Below are positions 55,284-64,000 of a stretch of 64,000 nt of DNA, in pieces (the first letter of the stretch is position 1; each line of letters starts with the position of its first letter). The stretch is from Bacteroidales bacterium (GTDB lineage Bacteria > Bacteroidota > Bacteroidia > Bacteroidales > Rikenellaceae), in the NCBI GenBank assembly GCA_949419965.1, contig CASPAC010000004.1, positions 1 to 64,000 on the forward strand, read 5' to 3'. The notes under the pieces were generated by a model, which saw only the letters and a list, made by a program, of their open reading frames with translations, searched no databases and was not told the origin of the DNA. The position numbers and the translations under genes are program-made.

Positions 55284-56492
55284 CTATTCGAACCCCAGTT
55301 TTCGGGCGATGTGTTCGGGCAGGGCTTTCTTGTTGAGCATGATCGAGGTCGTCTTGTAGGCTACGAACGGCTGCGAGAAATACCAGTAGCCTCCGTAGGG
55401 CGGACGTTCGCCCCACGAGTTGAGCACCTTGTAGAACGGATTCCCGGCCTGGTCGGTGGCTTTGCCCACGATGACCATGCCGTGGTCGTCGGTGGTCTCG
55501 TAGTTATCGAACGCCTCCTGACGCTTGGCCTGCGTCACGACCAGCTCCTTTACGGGTTTGTCGAACGAGTAGATTAGCGTCTCCTTCTCCTGCTGGGTAA
55601 GTTTGCCCCATTTCTCGGCTTCCGTGCCGCTCATGTTCTCGAGCGCGATTTCGGGAACGATGCCGATCGCCTTGGTGCGGCTGAAGCCCTTTTCGCTCAC
55701 GTCGGTGCCCCACGAGAGTGCATACCCCTGGTCGAGCGCGTGGTCGACGGCCTCCATCATTTCGTCGAGCGGCAGGTTGTAGACCGTGCCCCACATCCAG
55801 TTGTCGGGCACTTCGAGGATGAACTGCGTGTAGAACGGATGATGGGTGAACGACGTCAGGTCGATATAATCCTCCATGTCGATGGGCAGCGAGGCCGCAT
55901 AGGAGGCCGGGGTGTATTCCTTGCCCTCGTAGGTGAAAGTCTCGGGCATCTCGCCGAAATAGGCGTCGAGCAGGGCGCTGAAGCCGCGGCGCCACGCCGT
56001 CGACAGCGGTTTGCCCGAACGGTCGCCGACCGAAATGATCGTGTCGAGGTAGGCCTTGAATACGGCCGTCAGCTCGTGGAAGTCGGGCTTGTCGGTACCG
56101 TAGTTGAGCCCCGGGTAGACCTCGAACGGCACGATGCCGTATTTCTTGATGCTCTCGGTGACGTCGTGCGCCGCACCGCCCTCGGCGAAGTTCAGTTCGC
56201 CGTGCATCCGGACGTATTTTTCGGCCTTTTCCATGAAGGTGTGGCGGACGATCCACATCTCCGAGAGGTGGACCGGAGCGCCGCCTGCGCGCAGGATTTC
56301 ACCCTCCAGAAACGAAAGGGTCGAGAAGCACCAGCATGTGCCGCTGCGGTGCTGGTCCTTGACGGGCGTCATCCGGAGCACCTTGGTGTCGGTGAAGCGG
56401 TAGCCCTCGGGCTGGGTCTCTTCGGGTGTCGTCTGGGCGACGGCGCTGCACAGAGCGCCGACGGCCAGCAGGGTAAGCAAGAAGTTTTTCAT
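55284..56492 (-). CDS. exported C1-family cysteine peptidase (aminopeptidase C/bleomycin hydrolase type)
   Basis: A protein of 402 aa. The signal peptide MKNFLLTLLAVGALCSAVAQ ends near AVAQ, so it is periplasmic, unlike cytoplasmic PepC. The papain triad is visible: QHRSGTCWCFSTLSFLEGEI (catalytic Cys, with Gln for the oxyanion hole), TTDDHGMVIVGKA (His) and KVLNSWGERPPYGGYW (Asn). Length fits the PepC/bleomycin hydrolase class. ATG 56492 starts the signal peptide. It follows topA with a 153-base gap in which I see no promoter or terminator. Confidence 0.92.
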   Translation of the reverse strand: MKNFLLTLLAVGALCSAVAQTTPEETQPEGYRFTDTKVLRMTPVKDQHRSGTCWCFSTLSFLEGEILRAGGAPVHLSEMWIVRHTFMEKAEKYVRMHGELNFAEGGAAHDVTESIKKYGIVPFEVYPGLNYGTDKPDFHELTAVFKAYLDTIISVGDRSGKPLSTAWRRGFSALLDAYFGEMPETFTYEGKEYTPASYAASLPIDMEDYIDLTSFTHHPFYTQFILEVPDNWMWGTVYNLPLDEMMEAVDHALDQGYALSWGTDVSEKGFSRTKAIGIVPEIALENMSGTEAEKWGKLTQQEKETLIYSFDKPVKELVVTQAKRQEAFDNYETTDDHGMVIVGKATDQAGNPFYKVLNSWGERPPYGGYWYFSQPFVAYKTTSIMLNKKALPEHIARKLGFE

Positions 56493-56645
56493 CTGTCGTT
56501 GGGTTTGAAGTAGCGTTCGTTTCGCCGAACGCCGGGGGCAGCAGCTGCGGTCGGGCCGGCTGCTCCCGGTGGACCGGGATGCCGCTCTGCGGACCGCTGC
56601 ACGCATAAGAAACGGCTGCGGCGCCCGGATAGTATATGCCGGCGT

Positions 56646-58943
<2,298 letters not shown>

Positions 58944-58970
58944 TGCGTTGATGTATGGCTTTTTCAGAAA

Positions 58971-58999
58971 TGCGAAAACCTAAGTGCTCGACTTAGGTT
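58971..58999 (-). terminator. terminator of the DUF4270 gene
   Basis: A 9-bp perfect stem (AACCTAAGT with ACTTAGGTT) and a 5-base loop, followed on the minus strand by TTTTCGC, 27 bases after the DUF4270 stop and just upstream of topA. Confidence 0.65.
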
Positions 59000-59026
59000 G
59001 CGCATTCGTTGATTGGTTGCGGGTTG

Positions 59027-60649
59027 TTATTTCTTGATTAAATTGTAGGTCAGTTCGAAACGGATCGGGGCGTTGTTTCCGGCAGGATCGTCCGGCAGCG
59101 TGGTCATGCCTTGCAAGACGGTGTAGGCCGGCGTGTAGTAGCTGTAAGCTTCGGGGGCGGCATAGATCGTACGGTTCCCGATCTTCGTCAGGTCGATCTC
59201 CCGTTCTTCGCTCCGTGCGGCGTCGCGTTCGGCTGCGTAGCTGTTCCAGAGGGTCTGGATGTAACCCGTGATGTCGAACGTGTAGCAGCCGCGGCTGCGG
59301 TTGATGTACCCGCCGTAGGCGAGCGACGTGTCGTAGTTCTTCTCGTAATAGTAGTTGTAGTCCGGGATCGCCGTAAGGGTCTTGTAGTTCGTATAGAGAC
59401 CGATGCGTTCCGGTGCGGCGTCCATGTCGAAGATCAGCCTGCCGGGAGCCGCGGGATCGATCGCGTCCCACTCGTAATCGCTGTCGCCGAAGTAAACCAG
59501 CATGCGGGCCTGGCTGAACGCCAGGGTCGAGAACTCGTAGCCCTCCCTGTTGGCTTCTTCGATCTTGCTCTCCAGTTCGTTGAAGAACTCTTTCGTGAAC
59601 GTGATCTCGGTTACCACGCCGCCCATGCCTTCGACGATCATCCGGCTGTCGGTCTTGCGGTTGTCGGGGGTGCCGGGAGCGGGTTCGCGAACCTGGGCCG
59701 GGTCGATCTTGCTGCCTTCGTAGTTGCGTTTGAAGACGTTGACCGAGACGTTGCCATGGGTGGACGACAACTCGGTGTCCTTGAAAATGTAGAGCAGCGA
59801 CAGGGTGTCTTTTATCAGCGAAGGGTCTTCCTTGAGCCTGGTGCGGCCGTAGACCGCCAGGCCCGAGCCGCTGAGATCGAGGGCGTACATGCCGCCCTTG
59901 CTTTTGGCGGTCTGATCGGCCAGAGGACGGATATAAAGCCCCTTGAATTCGTCGACCCACTGCGCGAGACTGTCGAGGGTGGTATAGATCGAGTAGTCGT
60001 CCGCGTATTTGCCGCTCTGGAGCATCAGCCGGTCGATGAACTCGCGGCCGCCTTCGGCCAGATCAAGCGTCACGGACGTGGTGGCGGGGCCGGTCTTCTT
60101 GCCGTCGGGGAACTCGAACGTGAACAGCGGGGTTTTGCTTACATAAGGATCGGGATCGAAATCGAGGTAGAACGTGGAGTCCTCCCGTTCGGTCAGATAA
60201 GCGTTGTCGGTAATTTCATAAATGCCGTAGAGCTGCGGGGTAAGAGTGTCGCGGTCGTAGTCGGTAACCGTGAGCAGCAACTGCGCGGAGTCGAAGATCG
60301 GCCGCTCGCCGAATCGGTCGGCGTCGACTCCCACATAGTAGAGATATTGGGTCAGGAAGCCTGCCGAGCGCAGCCCCAGCGTGTCGTTCAGCTGCGAACC
60401 GATGTAGCCGTAGGAGATGTTCGACGTGCGGATCGAATCGCTCTGGAAGAGCCGGGTTTCGACGTATTTTTTCGGATTCGGCTCTTTTTTGAGCGGAAAG
60501 GTCGCATATCCGGCCCGCATCTGCTGGGTGTCGGGCACGAGGTTCGAACCCAGCGAATCGTCCACCGTGGTGCAGCCTGCCCACCCGGCCGCCCCCGCAA
60601 AAAGGGCCGCGGAGAGCATCGCACGACGGAAACTATTGAATTTCATCAT
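59027..60649 (-). CDS. DUF4270 exported protein
   Basis: A protein of 540 aa. The N-terminus MMKFNSFRRAMLSAALFAGA has a hydrophobic leader and a likely lipid cysteine at residue 26 (WAGC, not a perfect lipobox). The body is beta-rich with Thr/Tyr/Asp-heavy strands, no membrane span and no catalytic motif that I recognise. DUF4270 is a Bacteroidota-specific family, probably a surface or periplasmic lipoprotein. Its start overlaps the end of the upstream GT5 gene by 17 bases, so translation is coupled; the same pairing is known in other members of the phylum from memory. Confidence 0.85.
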   Translation of the reverse strand: MMKFNSFRRAMLSAALFAGAAGWAGCTTVDDSLGSNLVPDTQQMRAGYATFPLKKEPNPKKYVETRLFQSDSIRTSNISYGYIGSQLNDTLGLRSAGFLTQYLYYVGVDADRFGERPIFDSAQLLLTVTDYDRDTLTPQLYGIYEITDNAYLTEREDSTFYLDFDPDPYVSKTPLFTFEFPDGKKTGPATTSVTLDLAEGGREFIDRLMLQSGKYADDYSIYTTLDSLAQWVDEFKGLYIRPLADQTAKSKGGMYALDLSGSGLAVYGRTRLKEDPSLIKDTLSLLYIFKDTELSSTHGNVSVNVFKRNYEGSKIDPAQVREPAPGTPDNRKTDSRMIVEGMGGVVTEITFTKEFFNELESKIEEANREGYEFSTLAFSQARMLVYFGDSDYEWDAIDPAAPGRLIFDMDAAPERIGLYTNYKTLTAIPDYNYYYEKNYDTSLAYGGYINRSRGCYTFDITGYIQTLWNSYAAERDAARSEEREIDLTKIGNRTIYAAPEAYSYYTPAYTVLQGMTTLPDDPAGNNAPIRFELTYNLIKK

Positions 60650-61439
60650 AGAAGCGGTTGTAATTATCGAAAAAGTCCTCTGCCTCGGGCGCCTGGTATT
60701 CCAGCATCGGCTTGCCGCTTTGGCGGGCGATTTCGAGCACCCGCTCGTCGACGCCGGCGGATGCCGCGATCACGCCGTCGGCATACTTCATAACGAAACG
60801 GCAGAGGTTTTCGTATGACGGCGTGTCGAGAATCGACAGATTTTTGTCCTTGACCCCCTCGCCGGCGATCTTCGCACCGAAACCCTTGTTCAGCTCGCCG
60901 CCGAAGCCGTCGTCGTAGAGCGACACGACGACCTTCACGTTGCGGAAGATCGGATCGTCGGCGAAAACCTTCTTCAGGTATACGGGCACGACTCCCGTGA
61001 ACCATCCGTGGCAATGGACGACGGAGGGTGCCCAGCACAGCTTCTTGACCGTTTCCAGCACGCCGCGGGCGAAGAAGATGGCCCGCTCGTCGTTGTCGGG
61101 GAACTCCAGCCCTGCGGCATCCTGCAACACGGCCTTGCGCGAGAAGTAGTCGTCGTTGTCGATGAAGTAGATCTGCACGCGGGCGGCAGGAATCGATGCC
61201 ACCTTGATGATGAGCTGGTGGTCGTTGTCGTCGATGATGAGATTCATGCCCGAAAGGCGGATCACTTCGTGGAGCTGGTGGCGGCGCTCGTTGATGCACC
61301 CGTAGCGGGGCATGAACGTGCGGATTTCATTGCCGCGCTCCTGCATCGCCTGCACCAGCGAACGGCATAACACGGAAGCCTCCGTTTCGGGGAGGTAGGG
61401 CATTATTTGCTGACAGACGTACAGAATCTTGCTTGCCAT
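60633..61439 (-). CDS. one-domain GT5 'glycogen/starch synthase'-like protein
   Basis: A protein of 268 aa that matches only the N-terminal Rossmann domain of GT5 glycogen synthases: an ILYVCQQIMPYLPETEASVL opening instead of the KVGGL loop, then APSVVHCHGWFTGVVPVYLK (the H-C-H-G-W block). The ADP-glucose binding C-terminal domain is missing, so catalysis as a normal synthase is doubtful. The reading frame is intact, and a short form of this kind is common in Bacteroides-like genomes, so it is not a recent truncation. It is coupled to DUF4270. Confidence 0.82.
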   Translation of the reverse strand: MASKILYVCQQIMPYLPETEASVLCRSLVQAMQERGNEIRTFMPRYGCINERRHQLHEVIRLSGMNLIIDDNDHQLIIKVASIPAARVQIYFIDNDDYFSRKAVLQDAAGLEFPDNDERAIFFARGVLETVKKLCWAPSVVHCHGWFTGVVPVYLKKVFADDPIFRNVKVVVSLYDDGFGGELNKGFGAKIAGEGVKDKNLSILDTPSYENLCRFVMKYADGVIAASAGVDERVLEIARQSGKPMLEYQAPEAEDFFDNYNRFYDEIQ

Positions 61440-61598
61440 GAATCGTAAGTTTTAAGGTCGGAAAACCGGCTCCTCGGGCCGCTCCCTTCGCGGTCGTCTC
61501 CTGGCGGGCCGCCCTGTGCGAGGGTCGCTCTTCTGCGAAACCGGGACACACCAACGCAAGATGGACTGCGAATATTGCAGGGCGCCGCTTGTATTTTG

Positions 61599-61606
61599 CA
61601 AAGATA
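61599..61606 (-). promoter_or_regulatory. -7 element for the GT5-DUF4270 unit
   Basis: Reads TATCTTTG on the minus strand, an exact TAnnTTTG match, about 160 bases before the ATG and just after the queA stop. The -33 box would fall in queA and is not clear. The leader of about 150 bases holds no recognised riboswitch. Confidence 0.4.
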
Positions 61607-61617
61607 GTGAAAAAATA

Positions 61618-62667
61618 TTAAAGAATAAGCATCGCGTCGCCGTAAGTGCCGAAGCGGTATCCTTCTTCTTTAGCGATTTTGTAGGCCTTCATCACGTTTT
61701 CGTAGCCGCCGAACGCCGCCACCATCATCAGCTGCGTGGAGTAGGGCAGGTGGAAGTTCGAGACCATCGCATCGGCGACCGAGAAGTCGTAGGGTGCGAA
61801 GATGAACTTGTTCGTCCAGCCCTCCGAGGCCTTGATCATGCCGCCCGTCGAGACGGCGGTTTCGATCGTGCGCATGACGGTGGTGCCGATCGCCACGACC
61901 TTGCGTCCGTCGCGTTTGGCGGCGTTGACCGTCGCAGCGGTTTCTTCGGTCACGAAGAACTGCTCGGAGTCCATCTTGTGTTTCGAGAGGTCTTCGACAT
62001 CTACCGTGCGGAAGTTGCCCAGCCCGACGTGCAGCGTGACGAACGCGCTGTCGATCCCCTTGATCTCCATGCGTTTGAGCAGGTGCTTCGAGAAGTGCAT
62101 GCCGGCCGTAGGGGCCGCCACGGCGCCCTCCTTGGCGGCGAAGATCGTCTGGTAGCGTTCGGCGTCCTGGGGTTCGACCTTTTCGCGCACCCACTTGGGC
62201 AGCGGGGTTTCGCCCAGGGCGAAAAGCGCTTCCTTGAATTCCTCGTAGGAGCCGTCGAAAAGGAAGCGCAGCGTGCGGCCGCGCGAGGTGGTGTTGTCGA
62301 TCACTTCGGCCACCAGCAGGTCGTCGTCGCCGAAATAGAGCTTGTTGCCTATGCGGATCTTGCGCGCCGGGTCGACCAGCACGTCCCACAGGCGGAGTTC
62401 GCGGTTCAACTCGCGCAGCAGGAAGATTTCGATCTCGGCGCCGGTCTTCTCCTTGTTGCCGTAGAGACGTGCAGGGAAAACCTTGGTGTCGTTGAACAGA
62501 AAGAGGTCTTTCTCGTCGAAGTATTCGATGATGTCCTTGAACTGGCGGTGTTCGACGGTGTCTTTGGCGCGGTCGATGACCATCAGGCGCGATTCGTCGC
62601 GGTTGTCGGCCGGATAGCGGGCCAGCATTTCGGGCGTGAAATCGTAGCCGTACTGCGATAGTTTCAT
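61618..62667 (-). CDS. queA: S-adenosylmethionine:tRNA ribosyltransferase-isomerase
   Basis: A protein of 349 aa. It transfers and rearranges the ribosyl group of SAM onto 7-aminomethyl-7-deazaguanine in tRNA to make epoxyqueuosine. Typical blocks are the [20 protein letters not shown] start, [57 protein letters not shown] and [14 protein letters not shown]. Length is normal. The ATG at 62667 begins the family match; the longer frame is not used. It is 75 bases after truB on the same strand. Confidence 0.95.
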   Translation of the reverse strand: MKLSQYGYDFTPEMLARYPADNRDESRLMVIDRAKDTVEHRQFKDIIEYFDEKDLFLFNDTKVFPARLYGNKEKTGAEIEIFLLRELNRELRLWDVLVDPARKIRIGNKLYFGDDDLLVAEVIDNTTSRGRTLRFLFDGSYEEFKEALFALGETPLPKWVREKVEPQDAERYQTIFAAKEGAVAAPTAGMHFSKHLLKRMEIKGIDSAFVTLHVGLGNFRTVDVEDLSKHKMDSEQFFVTEETAATVNAAKRDGRKVVAIGTTVMRTIETAVSTGGMIKASEGWTNKFIFAPYDFSVADAMVSNFHLPYSTQLMMVAAFGGYENVMKAYKIAKEEGYRFGTYGDAMLIL

Positions 62668-62742
62668 AGCGGGGAAAGGTTTCTCAAAAAGGTTTCTCGG
62701 TGGAATCGTGTGTGACAATACTAATTGTATACGCAAAAAAAT

Positions 62743-63471
62743 CTATTTTGTTTCGATCTCGTGCAGATTTTTTATCAGCTCCTCCAACTGCCATGCCTTT
62801 TCGGCTGTGAAGCCGCCGCTGCGCGTGCGGCGCAGCGAGGAGAGGTGGGCGCCGCTGTCGAGCACTTCGCCTATTTCGCCGGCCAGCGAACGGATGTAGG
62901 TGCCTTTGCTGCAACGCACTCGGATGCGTATGCGGGGCAGGGCATATTCTTGGAGTTCGATTTCGTAGATATGGATCGGAGCCTTGCGCAGCTCTACGGA
63001 GTCGGTCGTCCCGCCCGCCCGGGCCAGTTCGTAGGCCCGCATGCCGTCGATCTTCTTGGCTGAATAGAGCGGCGGCGCCTGGAGCCGCTCCCCCTCCAGG
63101 GAGCGGAGCGCTTCGACGACTTTCTCGCGGGTGATGTGTTCGGTCGGGTAGGTGCGGTCGATGGGGTGTTCCAGATCGAAACTGGGTGTCGTGGCGCCCA
63201 GCACGACGTCGGCTACATACTCCTTTTCTTCGGCTTGCAGCGCCTCGACCATCTTCGTGGCGCGGCCGATGCAGACCAGCAGCACGCCCGTGGCCAGGGG
63301 GTCGAGCGTCCCGGCATGCCCCACTTTGATGCGGGGATAGCCTATCTTGCGGAGCGCGAACTTGATCTTGCGCACCACGTCGGTCGACGTCCACTCCAGC
63401 GGCTTGTCGATTACGGCGATGTAGCCCTGCTCGAAATCGAGACCGCGCAGGTCGGTTGCTTCGGGCGTCAT
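62743..63471 (-). CDS. truB: tRNA pseudouridine(55) synthase
   Basis: A protein of 242 aa that makes pseudouridine 55 in the T loop of tRNAs. The active site is [20 protein letters not shown] (catalytic Asp in TLDP). [38 protein letters not shown] and [20 protein letters not shown] are further motifs. No C-terminal PUA domain is visible, and the short length agrees. The ATG at 63471 overlaps the uppP stop (ATGA), so translation is coupled. With queA it forms a small tRNA-modification set. Confidence 0.95.
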   Translation of the reverse strand: MTPEATDLRGLDFEQGYIAVIDKPLEWTSTDVVRKIKFALRKIGYPRIKVGHAGTLDPLATGVLLVCIGRATKMVEALQAEEKEYVADVVLGATTPSFDLEHPIDRTYPTEHITREKVVEALRSLEGERLQAPPLYSAKKIDGMRAYELARAGGTTDSVELRKAPIHIYEIELQEYALPRIRIRVRCSKGTYIRSLAGEIGEVLDSGAHLSSLRRTRSGGFTAEKAWQLEELIKNLHEIETK

Positions 63472-64000
63472 AGGGCGTAGCTGATAATGGATACGGCGCC
63501 CGCTGCCGCGCAATAGATCGCGAACCAGATCAGACGTCCCCGCTTGACGATTTCGAGCATGAAGCGGCAGGCGGCGCAGCCGGTAACGAACGCAGCGAGA
63601 AACCCTGCCAGCAGCGGCCCTGCGGCGATGCCCGACGTCAACTCTCCCGAACAGATTTCGAGGAACGTCTCGCCTAAAATGGGCGCCAGCACCATCAAGA
63701 ACGAGAATTGCGCCACGGCGGCTTTTTCATTGCCCAGCAGCAGCCCCGTGGCGATGGTCGTGCCCGACCGCGAGAGGCCCGGCATGGCGGCGCAGGCCTG
63801 CGCTACGCCGATGATGAAGGCGTCGCGGTAGGAGATGATCTCTTTCTGCCGTGGTTTGGCGTAGTAGGCGAAAGCCAGGAGTGCGGCCGTGAGCAAGAGC
63901 ATGGCTCCCACGACTGCCAGGATCCACGGTGCGTTGAGCAGCGCGTCGATGCGGTCTTTCAAGGCGAAGCCCACGATGCCGATCGGAATCATCGAGAGCG
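63468..64000 (-). CDS. uppP: undecaprenyl-diphosphatase, C-terminal part
   Basis: A membrane phosphatase that recycles undecaprenyl pyrophosphate for wall synthesis; only the last 177 codons are here and the gene begins beyond the right edge (frame open to base 64000). The second signature [20 protein letters not shown] (catalytic Ser/Arg region) is complete. At least five hydrophobic spans are visible, including [14 protein letters not shown] and the C-terminal [16 protein letters not shown]. It is the first gene of the visible uppP-truB-queA run, overlapping truB by 4 bases. Confidence 0.93.
   Translation of the reverse strand, partial: LSMIPIGIVGFALKDRIDALLNAPWILAVVGAMLLLTAALLAFAYYAKPRQKEIISYRDAFIIGVAQACAAMPGLSRSGTTIATGLLLGNEKAAVAQFSFLMVLAPILGETFLEICSGELTSGIAAGPLLAGFLAAFVTGCAACRFMLEIVKRGRLIWFAIYCAAAGAVSIISYAL

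Noticed and set aside
61440..61617. A riboswitch (for example preQ1) near queA
   Set aside because: The gap lies after queA, not before it, and no preQ1-like aptamer core was seen in it.

Overview
The window looks like ordinary chromosome from a high-GC member of the Bacteroidota. Alistipes (Rikenellaceae) is the best guess. The guess rests on Bacteroidota-only families (DUF4270, DUF4251, DUF4254, a GldE-type CNNM protein, a one-domain GT5 'glycogen synthase'), on GC-rich codon use, and on repeated copies of the Bacteroidota promoter pattern (TTTG, 19-21 bp, TAnnTTTG). No integrase, transposase, CRISPR array or rRNA was seen. The assignment is from memory of the families, not from a search.

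Layout. 1-4486 (minus): start of a class A penicillin-binding protein, a large secreted metalloprotease/propeller/barrel protein, and an SUI1-type translation factor. 4674-5768 (plus): a solitary DUF4435 TOPRIM-like protein. 5961-10375: aspartate kinase and a prolyl oligopeptidase lipoprotein on minus, divergent from dapD. 10447-12061 (minus): a GT9 glycosyltransferase and a DUF4254 protein. 12136-16802 (plus): a LysM peptidoglycan hydrolase, two unknown proteins, dipeptidyl peptidase IV and Ogt. 16863-20310 (minus): a DUF1573 protein and an NfnAB-like pair. 20435-20796: tRNA-Asn and tRNA-Val. 21040-26953 (minus): a complete tripartite RND efflux operon. 27234-28888 (plus): a YqaA-type membrane protein, a GNAT acetyltransferase and a DUF5131 protein. 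28982-29503 (minus): ferritin. 29705-41453 (plus): an unknown lipoprotein, rlmD, a SIMPL protein, cdd, an RluA synthase, dtd, a NUC1 nuclease lipoprotein, a radical SAM protein, YitT, priA and comF. 41533-42027 (minus): a DUF4251 lipoprotein. 42396-55182 (plus): dnaB, yifB, a short unannotated ORF, murG, murC, ftsQ, ftsA, ftsZ, gldE-like, a PPTase and a pentapeptide-repeat protein. 55284-64000 (minus): a C1 peptidase, topA, DUF4270, a GT5 protein, queA, truB and partial uppP.

Themes. Envelope growth and division dominate: PBP1, GlcNAcase, murG-murC-ftsQAZ and uppP. Three secreted or periplasmic peptidases (S9A, S9B, C1) plus the metalloprotease fit a peptide-using gut bacterium. The most unusual signals are a coiled-coil insertion of about 110 residues in FtsQ, a proline/alanine-rich linker of about 145 residues in FtsA, low-complexity in-frame insertions in the PPTase and in the efflux adaptor, and a 14-bp tandem repeat upstream of cdd. 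Others are C9 homopolymer tracts, a 59-aa ORF between yifB and murG, and the metalloprotease-propeller-barrel protein. No convincing new multi-gene system was found; the candidates are single-gene architectures.
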